DNA from: Cryptomeria japonica
Taxonomy: Eukaryota; Streptophyta; Pinopsida; Cupressales; Cupressaceae
Assembly (NCBI RefSeq): GCF_030272615.1
Contig: NC_081413.1
Span: 333,908,302-333,972,301 of the forward strand
DNA length: 64,000 nucleotides
Reading direction: 5' to 3'
The notes beneath the pieces were generated by a model. It was not told where the DNA came from and made no database searches. It saw nothing but the letters and a program-made list of their open reading frames with translations. Shown here piece after piece: positions 1 through 10,983 of this stretch. A program made the position numbers and the translations under genes. The stretch's first letter is position 1. Each line of letters opens with the position of its first letter.

Positions 1-13
1 TTCTAATTTTTTT

Positions 14-45
<32 letters not shown>
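1..45. repeat. Poly(T) tract downstream of integrase of element A
   Basis: A nearly pure T run on the plus strand, that is an A tract on the sense strand of element A, directly after the integrase stop. Elements C (about 14740-14840) and E (about 56445-56580) have similar T-rich tracts at the same place. Confidence 0.8.
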
Positions 46-66
46 CCATTTAAGACTTTCTGAGGA

Positions 67-1470
67 CTAAGCATAAAATATTTTGAGGTGCATGATATTC
101 ATTGGATCATCCAAAGGATCGCCTTCAGGAGTAGCCAACTGATAAGCTCTTGATCCATATTGCACTGTGATTACATATGGTCCAAGCCAATTAGGCTTGA
201 ACTTGCCTTTCTTTTCTCTTTCTTGTAGATTTTTCTGATTCTCCATGAGGACAAGATCACCAACTTGGAATTCTCGGGTTCTGACTTTTTTATGATAACT
301 CATGCGCAGACAATTTTGATATACCTAGAGATGATTCAAGTCCTTGAGGTGCCTTTCATCTAACAATTCTAGCTCTTGTAAGCGGGCAATTCTCTATTCT
401 TCCTCTAGTAGGATGTTTTGCAGCGATACCCTTAGAGACGGGACCTCAATCTCAAGGGGAAGGATGGCTTCAGAACCAAATACTAGGGAATAAGGAGTGG
501 CACCTATGGGGGTGCGGATGGAGGTACAGTAGGCCCACAATGCAGGATGGATTTAGAGGTGCCAATCACGGTCTGCTTCATTAACTGTCTTTTTGAGGAT
601 TTTTATTAGGGTTTTATTAGAAGCCTCAGCTTGGCCATTGCCTTGAGGGTAATATGGAGTGGAGAAGCGGTGTTGGATGTTGAATTTTTGGTAGAGTTCT
701 TTGACATCCTAGTTCTTAAATTGTTTACCATTATCTGTGATGATAACTTTTGGGATGCCATATCGGCAGATTAGGTAGTTCAGGATGAATTTGGATATTT
801 GCTTGCTGGTGGTGAAAGTAAGAGGGATAGCCTCTACCCACTTGGTGAAGTATTCGGTGGTGGTGATAATGAATTTATGTCTGTTGGAAGATGAAGGGTG
901 GATTTTCCCAATGAAATTGATCCCCCACTGCGAGAAGGGCCATGGTGTAATGAATGGTTGCAATTCTTGTGATGGTGCATGAATCTTGTCGCCATGCTGC
1001 TGGCAAGGGATGCATTTCTTCACATAATTGTATGCATCTTCTTCCATTTTAGGCCAATAGTATCCTGTTCTCAAAAGTTATTTAGCCAATGTGAGTCCAC
1101 TTGAGTGTGCCCCACAGATACCCTCGTGTACTTCGCGTAATGCCCATTCTGGTTCTTGTTTATCTAAACACCTTAGGAGGGAACCATCAAAATGCCTTCT
1201 AAACAAGGTGTCTGCAAGGATGGTGTAACGGGCACATCGGCAGATGAAGGTTTTTTGTTGGGTTTTGGTGAGGTGTGGGGGAATGGTGTTGTCTTTGAGG
1301 AAAGCGAAGGTTTCTTGGTACCAAGGGGACTCGGGACCAACGAGAACACACACCATCTCAGACTTTGGTAGGTCATATGCTGGTATAAACAATTGTTCAA
1401 CCAAGAACTCACACTTCTGACTGTGTGTTGGCATTTGAAGGAGGGAGCCAATGGTGGCCATTGCATCTGC
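67..1470 (-). pseudogene. Integrase of element A (degenerate)
   Basis: Integrase inserts the cDNA copy into chromosomal DNA. Visible in order on the minus strand are the HHCC zinc-binding region (about 1030-1150, with HEGICGAH and CIPC), the catalytic core (about 709-960) and the C-terminal chromosomal-end region ending HLKIFYA at 67. The core has lost its first catalytic aspartate: the motif reads WGINF where element E has WGLDL. The second aspartate (ITDNG) is kept. Stops at about 1075, and further ones between 304 and 708, break the frame. The copy is therefore inactive, though every piece lies in the same frame. Assignment to Ty3/gypsy integrase is secure. Confidence 0.9.
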
Positions 1471-1485
1471 AGCCCTGTTGTTTGT

Positions 1486-2073
1486 TCATGGAATTTGGTC
1501 AAACTTGATTGTCGTGAAATGTTGCTTAAGATCTTCAACCATGGTACGGTAGGGAAGGAGTTTATCATCTTTTGTCTGGTATTCATCATTGACTTGTTTT
1601 ATGATGAGTTGGGAATCACCATAGACTTGTAATTCCTTTATTTTCCAGTGGATAGCCAAGCGTAAACCTGTGATGAGGGCCTCGTATTCTGCTATGTTAT
1701 TGGTACATGCAAAGACTATCTTATATGATTTGGGGATGCCATCTCCTTGAGGTGTGACCAATAATATTCCTACCCCCGATCCATTTTGAGTGTAGGAGCC
1801 ATCAAAATACAATTTCCATGTGGAGGATGTGGTAACAGTCATAATGAACTCATCTGGTAAATCTATGAGAAGAGGATGGGCGCCTGGAAGTGGAGCTTCA
1901 GCCAACTGATCTGCAATGACTTGTCCCTTGATTTCCTTTCTGTCCACATATTCAATGTCAAACTCTCTTAAGAGCATGACCCATTTGGCAGTTCTACCAG
2001 TGAGAGTAGCTTTGGACAAGAGATATTTAAGTGGATCAATTTTAGCAATTAATTTTGTCTTATTATTTAGCAT
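1486..2073 (-). pseudogene. Archaeal-type second RNase H of element A, with RT-RNase H connection
   Basis: RNase H removes the RNA strand of the RNA-DNA hybrid during reverse transcription. The segment has the typical start YFDGSYTQNGSG (about 1780-1815), then NNIAEYEALITGLRLA and YGDSQLIIKQV, which hold the D, E and D catalytic positions of this fold. It follows a separate Ty3-type RNase H at 2089-2373. This dual arrangement is a hallmark of the plant Tat lineage. The ORF runs 195 codons without a stop. The first part (LIAKIDPLKYLLSKA) is the region linking the two RNase H domains. Confidence 0.88.
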
Positions 2074-2088
2074 ATAGTGTCGTAGTTT

Positions 2089-2373
2089 CTATGTGCTGAA
2101 CACTAATGCCAAACATGCTCTTTCAATGGGGGTGTAATTGAGTTCATATCCTACCAACGTCCGACTGATGTAATAAATGGCGTGTTCCTTCCCTTGATCA
2201 TCTGTTTGCGCCAATAATGCCCCCAATGCCATTGCAGTAGCACATATATACAAAATAAGGGGTTTTCCGGGAGCAGGAGGTATCAATACGGGAGGTGATG
2301 CTAGATATTCTTTTAATTTCTCAAAGGCCTTTTGACATAGGAAATCCCATTTAAATTTTGTGTCTTTACGCAA
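2089..2373 (-). pseudogene. Ty3-type RNase H of element A, probably catalytically degenerate
   Basis: Shows the Ty3 RNase H pattern PLILYICAT..ALGALLAQ, then AIYYISRTLVGYELNYTPIERACLALVF. Active Ty3 RNases usually carry a TDAS-like aspartate in the first strand; here the text is ICATA, so the catalytic aspartate appears missing. In Tat-lineage elements this first RNase H is known to be degenerate, the function having passed to the second domain. Same frame as the reverse transcriptase upstream; stops at each end. Confidence 0.82.
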
Positions 2374-2430
2374 TAGGTATGCAAATGGATGGCACTTGTC
2401 TGCTAGTTGTGAAATGAAATGCCTGACAGA

Positions 2431-3230
2431 CTAGAATTTTCCTTGGAGACTGCGTAGTTGTCTGAGAGTTTTTGGTGGAGGCATTTCCATGATAGCTTTT
2501 ACTTTTGCAGGATCAACCTCGATGCCTCTGCGGGAAACAATGAATCCTAATAGTTTTCTCGATGTGACTCCAAACACACACTTTTTTGGATTCAGCCATA
2601 GTTTGTATTTTTCTAATCTTTTAAAGATCTGCTTTAGAATGGGAATGTGTTCTTGTCTTGTCTTAGATTTCCCTAGCAGATCATCCATATAGTCCTCCAT
2701 AATTTTGTGCAAGAGGTCATGAAAAATTGTTGTCATTGCCTGTTGATACGTAGCTCCAGCATTTTTAAGGCCAAAAGACATGACTCGATAACAAAAAGTA
2801 CCCCATGGTGTTGTGAATGCAGTTTTATGTTGATCCTCATCTACTATCCTGATTTGGTTGTATCCAAAAAACCCATCCATTAGAGATAACATTTCATGTC
2901 CTGCTATAAGGTCCACAATCATGTCTATATTGGGGAGCGGGAAATCATCTTTAGGACAAGCTATATTTAGATCTCGGAAATCTGTGCAAATGTGGATGCC
3001 CCCAGCAGGTTTGCCGACAGGTACAATGTTGGAGACCCATTCAACATAATCTATTAGTTTGATAAATTCTGTGTCTAACAACTTTTGGAGTTCCACCTTG
3101 ACCAGGAGTGCAATATGTGGGTGCATTTTGCACAATTTTTGTTTTATAGGTTTTGTATCTGGGCGGACGGCGAGATTGTGAACCACCAAGGCAGGGTCCA
3201 ACCCTGGCATATCGAAATAGGACCATGCAA
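2431..3230 (-). pseudogene. Reverse transcriptase of element A
   Basis: Copies element RNA into cDNA. Motifs in order include LRDLN-type block read as CTDFRDLN, PKDDFPLPNIDMIVD, the finger-palm motif GYNQIRI, FCYRVMSFGLKNAGATYQ and the catalytic YMDD at about 2685-2696. The thumb follows, ending in MPPPKTLRQLRSLQGKF at the stop near 2430. The ORF extends upstream to 3987 through a protease-RT linker without a stop, so this domain is uninterrupted in one frame. Same-family copy E has VDD at this site. Confidence 0.92.
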
Positions 3231-4413
3231 AATTGATTTTTACCTCTATAAGGAAGTTGATGAAGTCTTGTTTCTCAATTTCTATGAGGGATTTGGCAAT
3301 GAGCACATTTTTCGGAATGACTTTGGTGCTCATGTTGATGTTGTCTGTTTCTTCTATCAACAAATTTGATTTGTCTTGTGGAAGGTAACCAATGGTAGGG
3401 AGGTCAAATCCCTCATCGTCAAATGCCTTTTCCAGGTTTTCACTTTCAGATACGCCCTTTGTTTTTATTTCTTGTTCTTCCAAAGGTGCCTCAGGGAGGT
3501 TTTCACCTAGGGAATCATATCTTTTTCTTTTATTATCTTTTTTGTGGCTAAGGGCATTGACTTGACTACCAAAGTATCCCTTTTTGTGTATTTGAATACC
3601 CTCGATTCTATTACAATCTTCCATATTTTGCGATGTTAGGAGAGCAATGAGAGCATTATCGTCGGCGCAGATATCTAAAGTGGGTTTGTCTCGTTGGCCC
3701 CAATCAATGAGTTTAGGATGGACAAGATGTAGCTCATGTGAAGTGGGAGGGGTTACAGGGGTGATGGTATTGATGTAAGCGTCCAAGAAGATATCTTTCT
3801 CATATTCATAAGGCATTTCATGGAATTCCTCTTCGTCAGTGCTTTCGATATCTGAAGAAGGACTAGAAGGGGCACCAACGATAGTAATCTTAGGCACCGG
3901 GGTGTACCCCAAGCCTATGTTGTATCTGTAGGAGATAGGATTTATGGGTGTTTTTCTTCCTTTCTCCTTTGTAACCCATTTTTTCAACTATGGCAGATGC
4001 TTTTGGGTACATTTCTTTGGATATTCTTGTTGGATCTTCATCTTCCTCCCGATACAACCATGAAGAGATATCTGCTTCGAGGCTCTCGTTATCAAGTGGG
4101 CCCCATTGCTAGAAGGTGGTGTTTTGGTATTGCATGATTCATTTTGGGTCCTTTTTATCTCTTTTGTTTTGCCAAATGACTTAGGAGAGAGAGGGAGGTT
4201 GCCTATTAATAAGACATCCTCCAATTTGTATTCTCCATAGCCATTGTCCAAGATCTTGATTTGATTATTTGGTTGGGATGATGTGGAGACAACATTTGAT
4301 GCATCAAATGGAGGCGTTGGCAAGGGTCTATTTAGTGGGCAATGATATGGATGTTTCCCCTCTAATAGTTTGCAATATTGAAAAGGTTGGGGATCACCTT
4401 TGATAGTGATCAT
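3231..4413 (-). pseudogene. Protease-RT linker with remnant G-patch-like segment, element A
   Basis: Acidic, low-similarity linker between protease and reverse transcriptase. Near 3900-3990 it contains the end of a G-patch-like stretch (GLGYTPVPK), which is complete in element E. Compared with E, about 20 bases of the G-patch are deleted here and a frameshift lies just upstream (about 4000-4150), so the G-patch core is lost and the frame is restored afterwards. G-patches are glycine-rich RNA-associated modules. Some retroelements carry one next to the protease; its role here is not known. Confidence 0.7.
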
Positions 4414-4464
4414 TCTTCCATTATAGGGGAATTTGATGCATTAGTGATAGGTGGAGGGTACGGC

Positions 4465-5013
4465 CTACAAGGAATGAATCCATGGCCTCCCGAGGAGAAT
4501 GTTGTAGGGGAGATCAAGATCTAGTACTTGGCAAGGGGTTTCCATTGTAATGGGGCCCACTTGAAGAGGTAAGGTGATCATGCCCTTTGAAATTCTTTCT
4601 GCATCATCATATGCCTTTATTGTGATCCATTCTGATGTGTCTATCAGATCTTCAGAAAGTCCCAATTGTTTTATTAATTTGTATGTACACAAATTGAGCC
4701 CAGACCCACCATCTATCAGGATACGTTTGACCTTGTGCTTGTGGATAAGAGCTTCGATGTGTAAAGGTTTGTTATGGTCTTCATCTATGGGAGCATATTT
4801 GGAGTTAAATACAATGTGTTGTTGGGCAGCAAGGTTTCTAATGAGGGCTTGGAATTGGGTGGTGTTGATGTTCTTTGGAACGCATGATTGGAGAAGGGCT
4901 TGTTCCAAAATTTCTTTATGGACCAGGCAGGTCTTGAGAAGTTCCAAAATGGAGATCTGCACAGGTGTCTTCCCAAGTTGATCAAGGAGGTCATATCGGC
5001 GGGTGGAAGACAT
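4465..5013 (-). pseudogene. Aspartic protease region of element A
   Basis: Processes the gag-pol polyprotein. Residues around 4690-4730 read ILIDGGSGLNLC, a version of the D-(S/T)-G active-site loop with an extra residue, as often seen in plant Ty3/gypsy proteases. The flap-side motif YNILLGRPWIH lies at about 4470-4500. Upstream, RYDLLDQLGKTPVQISILELL is a conserved linker also found in elements C, D and E. Same frame as gag and pol, and open from 5013 to the stop at about 4462. Confidence 0.85.
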
Positions 5014-7275
5014 GGGTGGGGGGTTTGGTGGGGGAGGGACTCCCTGGATGGTGACTCTTCCTCGACGTGTAGTTGCATTGCAGTCATTCTAGAAATGGGA
5101 GGTGGAAGGTATGGCACCTTGAATGACTATCCTAGCAGGATTTGGTCTGCTTTGGGAAGAAGGAGAATTGACTCCTTGGATGGTTATGACATTGGCATGA
5201 TTGTCTGCAGGTTCAATGCGACCTACTAAAAAATCAAAACCGGTTATGTGATTAGCGTAGTCATAACCCATTGCGTTAGATGATGAGCCTTTTCCTTTAT
5301 CATGATTCGGGAAGTGTTCCTGGTACATTTTGAGTTTTTCATTGTTATTACCAGGTTTTGCATTTGCTACTTCAATCTCACCTCTATCAATGAGATCTTG
5401 TATGTAGATCTTCAATTTCATACACTTTCGTGTATCATGTCCCTTGATACGATGGTATTCACAATACTCATTTTCATTATACCATCTCGGTTTAGGTTGA
5501 TTGGGGTCAAATGGGTGAGTGATTGGAAAAACCACTACACCTTCTTGGACAAGTTTTTGAAACACCACTTCAATAGGCTTAGCCAGAGGAGTGAAATCTC
5601 TTGGAGTCCTGTTATTCGATCGGGGTGGTCGTCCCTGGATTGAGACATTGTTGTGAGGTTTTTTGGATTGATTTGGATTTTCTCGATTATTGAATTGATG
5701 ATTATTGGTGGTGGATTTTGGGGGAGTGGCCATGGTTTGGACCCGCTTTGCATCAGTTATACCATCATTGACCACATTTTTGTTTTTGGACCAGAATTTT
5801 GGCTTATCGTTATAATAAGAGGAAGAACTTTGTGTTGATTTCTGGTAATGTTTCAAGGTTCCTTCCTCCAACAAGACACGTTCGAGGGCGAGGCTCTTAT
5901 CTGTCAATTTTTGGAAGGATTTGATACATTGAGATATTAATAGTCTTGAAAGTTCAGGCACCAAGTTCTTTTGGAATAATTCAATTTGATGGTGTTCTGG
6001 CATGTCCCATTGGAATTTCTTGATAAGATGTCGCCATCTTTGTAAGAAATTGGTGAAGGTTTCTCCAGGCCTTTGTTTTGTATTACATAGGTCCATCATA
6101 GAAACATCATTACCCATGTTGTATGCATAGTGGGCCACAAATGTTTCTGCCAAGTCTGGAAAAGAGACAATGGGACCTCGTGGTAGAGATGAGAACCATG
6201 CCAGGGTGTCTCCCATGAAACTCTTGGAAAAGAGTCTGCGAAGATAAAGGTCACTATAGGATACTTCTTGGCATAAGATGTGGAATTCTCGAACATGATC
6301 GCGGAGGTCTCCTTTGCCTTCATACTTGGTGAATTTAGGAATCTCAAATCTTGGGGGATATGGTGCAACTGATATAGACGAATCGTAAGGACAATGGCAA
6401 AACTCTTCGAATGAGTAAGTTTTTCTTTTATTAGTCCTTTGTTTCATGTCCTTGATGATATTTTTCATGTCTTGAATTTCCTTGATGAGGTCTTATTGTG
6501 GGCTTTGATAATGGTGAAGTGTATTTGCCCCAAGAATTGGATGAGCCAAAGAAGGTGCACCACCACCAATATATTGATATGATGAGGAGGTGGGAATGTG
6601 GGATGTGATGACCGATGTCGCTGGGGTTTGAGTGATAGTTGGTTGTGGTCCGCAAATGGTTGTGATGGGATTGAATACAGCCTGCATAAAATTTGTGACA
6701 TTATTGGGAGGAAGGGAAGTTTGTGGAATAGAAATTTGTGGTTGAATAGAAGGAGGTGGTATAGAAGTTTGTTGGAGAATGGATGAGATCGGATTTGATA
6801 GTGGTATAGATGGTAAGGAGAAAGAAGGTGGGATGGAGACCACGGTGGGAGGTACCGCGGGTGGCATTAATTGAGCTTGGATGATTGATGGGGCTGCAAT
6901 TGATTGAGTTTGAATAGTAGGTGCAACACTTTGTGTGGGAGTGAGGTCTCCTTGTGGTTGTTGAGTGAGAGCGGATCTATTAAATTCAGGTGGAAGTTGA
7001 GCTCCATGTTCAAGGAGAGTTTTCAGAAGTGCGGTAGGATTGTGTTTAATAAACTTTTCCATCATCTCTTGGTTATAAGAATCCGCTAGGAAAGTTTGCA
7101 CTTCCGGACAAAGTTCATCTTGGTTAACCATGTCAATATTTTGACTTTGATCTTGATCGCTAGGTTGCCCACTTTGTGTATGATCTTGCGTGGGATCTTC
7201 ATATAGGACATCAATGTCTGGCATGCCATATTGTTGTTCAGCCATCTTTTTCTTTTGGGATCGAGTTGCAACCAT
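5014..7275 (-). pseudogene. Gag of element A
   Basis: Gag forms the virus-like particle that packages element RNA. The start is taken at ATG 7275 (MVATRSQKKK). The N-terminal third is proline/glutamine/serine-rich and probably disordered. The retrotransposon gag core follows at about 6100-6370 (FEIPKFTKYEGKGD and LAWFSSLPRGP). A Cx2Hx4Hx4C zinc-knuckle-like motif (CEYHRIKGHDTRKC) lies at about 5425-5475. The C-terminal linker repeats a (V/I)xIQG motif. One stop lies between 6493 and 6468; the rest is open to about 5089, then more stops. Confidence 0.88.
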
Positions 7276-7290
7276 ACACGATATTTGTGA

Positions 7291-7534
7291 TGAAAAGACT
7301 TAGGAAAAATGTGATGAAAGGATTTAAGAAATTTGAGGATGAAAGGACTTAAGAAATTTGTGATGAAAGGATTTAAGAAATTTGAGGATGAAAGGACTTA
7401 AGAAATTTATGATGAAAGGATTTAAGAAATTTGAGGATGAAAGGACTTAAGAAATTTGTGATGAAAGGACTTGAGAAATTTGTGATGAAAGGATTTAAGA
7501 AAATTGAGGATGAAAGGATTTAAGAAATTTGAGA
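7291..7534. repeat. 24/25-bp minisatellite just upstream of gag of element A
   Basis: About nine good copies plus one decayed copy of a unit reading ATGAAAGGAYTTAAGAAATTTG plus 2-3 bases. Copies with GAGG and with GTG ends alternate for most of the array, giving a 49-bp higher-order period. Lies in the leader 15 bases upstream of the gag start. Confidence 0.9.
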
Positions 7535-8582
7535 ATGATTGATGAAGAAGGTATGGTAGTGATGGGTTAGAAGAAACTTGATAACTAGGTTGTCTTTGAC
7601 ATGAATACGACTTAATGGAGGATCGATTTGAATTGGCAAGTTGTATGAAGGGATATGACCACCCTGATTTGGACGATAGTTGGTGTTTCAAAGGACAAAC
7701 TTGAATGTTGATGGAGATGACGGACTCTTAGCTTCTCACTTAGGCTTATGAGAAATGGGACGAACAGATTTTTGATGCAATTTTGGACTTTGTGTGGGTA
7801 ATGACTTGGAAAATTGTTTGTGTCTTGACAAATGTTTTTGCAAAGTGTTTGGGGATAGTGATGTGTTTTTAGTCTGCTCTTGGCAAGTATGTATCAAACA
7901 AAGCAAACACAGTGATCAAATGCATAGTATATCAAAGACACTCATGCTCATATACAACATTCTTAAGGCTGGCAAGAACAATAGTCATTGAATCTCAATT
8001 GGTTTCACATCTACGCTTACCCAGAGTGGACACTTAGATGCTTGACCCCACTGGCTCCCCTCCACAGCACTCACTTCTCGGGGCAGCCAAGCATCAATTC
8101 CCATGAAAACTCCTCATGGCGAACTTTGTGTCTCTACTAAGGTCTGTAAGAATATGGGCCACTTCAGAGGTCCGACCTCCTGCACCAATGACTAGAAGGT
8201 TTTTGGCCACTATGAACAAGGTGTTTAGTAAGTCTTCCCGTTAGGAGCTACCCTTCAAAGTTGCGCAAGCGCAATTGAGGCCTATAGCCCAATGAAGCAC
8301 CAAGAACTTAGTAGTCACGCAAGCATGATTGAGATCTCTAGGATCCTACTAAGCACCCAATGTGAGAGTGAACTCTCATATAGCCCCAACCATTAACCCT
8401 TTCGTAGTCAATGGCCTATTTATTATAGTGAGTTGGGAACCCCAGGTCTAGGTGTACTCACTTGGGTCATTCCCCTCTTACCTTCTCAAAGAGCAAGTTG
8501 GGAGGGCAGGCCTGCTAGAGGTAAACACACAATCAAACAAAAAAAGGTTGGAGGGTCTGGATTTTTGATCGTCTAGTAAGAC
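7535..8582. other. Untranslated leader of element A, part 1
   Basis: No coding potential. It has unusual punctuation-like conserved boxes shared with the leader of element C, such as GAGGGCAGGCCTGCTA (about 8501-8516 here, about 32494 in C) and a GGATTTYTGATYGTCTA box (about 8559-8575). Element C inserted immediately after this box. Confidence 0.7.
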
Positions 8583-8587
8583 GAGAG
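8583..8587. repeat. Target-site duplication of element C, left copy (GAGAG)
   Basis: GAGAG directly before the left LTR matches GAGAG at 34335-34339 directly after the right LTR. Confidence 0.9.
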
Positions 8588-9740
8588 TGTGTGTGTGAAA
8601 AAGTGAACTTGTAGCTGCAAGCACAACACTTCAATTAAGTCATTATATGCATGGTTAGTAATCAATAATCAATAAAAATAAACCATAGCAAAGCGACCCA
8701 TTGCCTTCTAAATGATGCAAGTATAAGATTGCTCTTAGTTTGTTGTAAGCAATACCAGTGACTAGACTACACCAAGACAAAGGATTTAATCTATATGATA
8801 TTAAGCTATATGGATGCAAGATAAATGAATAATTCAAGCAATAATAACCAATTCAAGCAACAATGGATGCAAGCAATAATGAATGTAAGATGGATGCAAG
8901 TAATCTAAAAAAAGCAATAATAATCAACCAATGACTCCAGAGAAAAGTCAGTATAATAATGATGTATTCTCAAAAATATCTGGGGTGAATTGGAATGAGA
9001 GTTGATGACTGAATTTATAGAGAATTATAGAGAGATAATGAAAAATCTCAATTTAGGATTAATTGAAATAATTGAGAAATCAGGTTAAGTTAACCTTGAG
9101 ATAGATTCCAATTATAGTTCAATTGAAATGCATTCGAATTAGAAGTCCAAGTTGCATTGGAAAACAATAATGAATCAATTCCATGCATTTGTGATAAAAA
9201 TAGATAATTCTTCAATTTAATCAAGAAAAGAGTCTTCTTAATGCAACTGAACTTCTTTTCTAAAAGCTTTGAGTTCCAATTTAAGAGAATAATTAATAAT
9301 TCAATTAATTGCTTTTCTGATTTCAAGTTCTCAATTTAGAAAAAGAAATAATATCTCAAGTTTGATTTCTCTCTTACTTCATTCTTTTTTTTTTTTTTTG
9401 TTTCAATTCAACTCTTTGTTTTGTAATAAATTCTTCTTTTTGTAGCAAATTAATTCTTTTTTTGCATGATTGAGTGGCAAATTTATTAATTAATTAAATA
9501 TGCAAAGATATTTAATAAATTAAAATAGGATAATTGATCAAAATGAATATTCTTGGAATGATTCAATTAATTAAATAAATATTATTTAATATTGGGTAAC
9601 TGATTTTGCCATGTGATATTTGATAATTAAAGAATTAATTATGTGCCCAAGATTAATTTAATTGCCTTTTGGTTAGGACCTTGGTGATTTTGTCGAGATT
9701 AGGGGCCCATGGTTTAGATGACCATTTTTAGGGTATTACA
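8588..9740 (-). repeat. 3' LTR of element C
   Basis: Begins TGTGTGTG and ends GGGTATTACA on the plus strand, so TG...CA ends are kept. Matches 33200-34334 almost throughout. A minus-strand TATAAAT box lies at 9013-9019. The neighbouring short ORFs differ little between the copies but show no coding signal. Confidence 0.92.
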
Positions 9741-9754
9741 TCTGGCCCTCTTTG
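9741..9754 (-). other. Polypurine tract of element C
   Basis: Read on the minus strand it is CAAAGAGGGCCAGA directly before the LTR start TGTAATACCC. Primes plus-strand DNA synthesis. Element E has an equivalent at 52978-52994. Confidence 0.75.
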
Positions 9755-9759
9755 AATTA

Positions 9760-10820
9760 ATGTGCGAGCAGCGCGTTGGTTCAAATAATGTGTGATGTCT
9801 AGGAGATGTCAGTTCTGAACTTGATTGATCACGAACTAGATGAAAGCAAGGTGTTAGCTTGATTCGAAGCAAAAAAGCTGAATGAAGTTTGATTAAAGCG
9901 ATACCGATCCCGAACTTGATTGAATTGAGGAATGATAGAAAACAAAGATACCGAACTTGAACTTGATTGATCAAGAAGCGGATCTTACTGATCTAGAACT
10001 TGATTGAACTGAGATGCAGTGAGTGATGATAAAAATCGATCTTGAACTTGATGGATCAAGACACGACAAAGATAAAATGTTCAACTTGATCAAGAAACGA
10101 ATACTGAATACCTGCTTAGATTAAGTGTGATCAAAGATACTCTTTAAACTTTCTATTGAGTTTAAATGAATAATCAGCTTGATTTGAAGCGATGAAACTG
10201 ATTAACGTTAAGAGATTGATTCAGAAGAAGACAAATATCAGCTTGATTTGAAACGATGAAACTGATATGCCCCTAACGATTGATTCGATTCAGATGATCG
10301 AGAGATCTCAACTTGATGTGAAGCGATGAAGCTAAGATGCCCCTTAACAATAAGAATCGATTTTATTTTAATTGAAAATATTTTGCTCGACTTTTGATGA
10401 AAAATTTGAAAAATTTCTCAACATTGTGAAAAATGTAAAGTCATAAGGTCACAAGTATGCCCCCTCGGGAGAGAAATTGAAAGATAGCAAGGGTAGTTGA
10501 TTTTAGGCAATTGTGCGATGAGTAGTCATTTGAGCGCAAATTGATTTTGAAGAATATTGAAGATTTAGCAATGATTGAATTGATCGCAAAGTTGACTGGT
10601 AGAATTGAAATTGATATTCAGCATTGATTGTTGAGAAATTGAGCGCAACTTGAAGATAGGATAAGCATTTGATGAAAAGAGCGCTAAGTGGTCCAAATTG
10701 TGAAATTGACTAGCAAGATGATCTCATTTTTCGATTTTGATCCCGAAAATGGAATCAGAGCAGGCACATTAGCCAAGGGTACAATTTTCATGTCCATCGG
10801 AGCAAGTTGAAAAATTAGGT
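9760..10820. repeat. Degenerate short repeats upstream of the PMD gene in element C
   Basis: No coding signal. The stretch is built of variants of ACTTGATTGAACTGAGATG-like words. Around 10171-10370 three longer units of about 66-72 bp are recognisable by the core AGCTTGATTTGAAGCGATGAA. This is the 5' flank of the antisense PMD gene and the 3' non-coding region of element C. Not present at the corresponding place in element E. Confidence 0.65.
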
Positions 10821-10827
10821 TTTTGGC

Positions 10828-10835
10828 TATATATA
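10828..10835 (+). promoter_or_regulatory. TATA box of the PMD gene in element C
   Basis: CTATATATAGG at 10827-10837, 74 bases before the putative ATG at 10909. Position and context fit a plant core promoter with a short 5' UTR, but it is predicted from sequence only. Confidence 0.55.
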
Positions 10836-10983
10836 GGACGAAAGTGTCATTTTAAATTCATTTTAACCCTCCAAGTTTGAAAATTCAAAAAGCCTTCTGC
10901 GAAGAAAAATGGTGGTCCCTACTCGTCAGCATCGATTCGAGCGCCAGAGAAGACATAATCGACCCCGAAACTACGAGCCAGTG

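Larger units (their letters stand above)
1..8587 (-). mobile_element. Element A, 3' portion: Tat-type Ty3/gypsy retrotransposon (left edge truncated)
   Basis: Minus-strand order is leader, gag, protease, G-patch-like segment, reverse transcriptase, RNase H, second RNase H, integrase. The 3' LTR lies beyond base 1. Nearly all coding pieces between 7275 and 67 share one reading frame and are separated by stop codons, so gag and pol were one long ORF. The leader is interrupted at 8587 by element C and resumes at 34340. Element E at the right end belongs to the same family. The second, archaeal-type RNase H after the usual one places it in the Tat lineage (family knowledge). Confidence 0.9.

Noticed and set aside
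7291-7534. CRISPR-like array
   Set aside because: Units are contiguous with no spacers, in a plant nuclear context; it is a minisatellite.
8655-8837. Small ORF repeated in both LTRs of element C
   Set aside because: Both copies exist only because LTRs are duplicated; AT-rich random-like composition.
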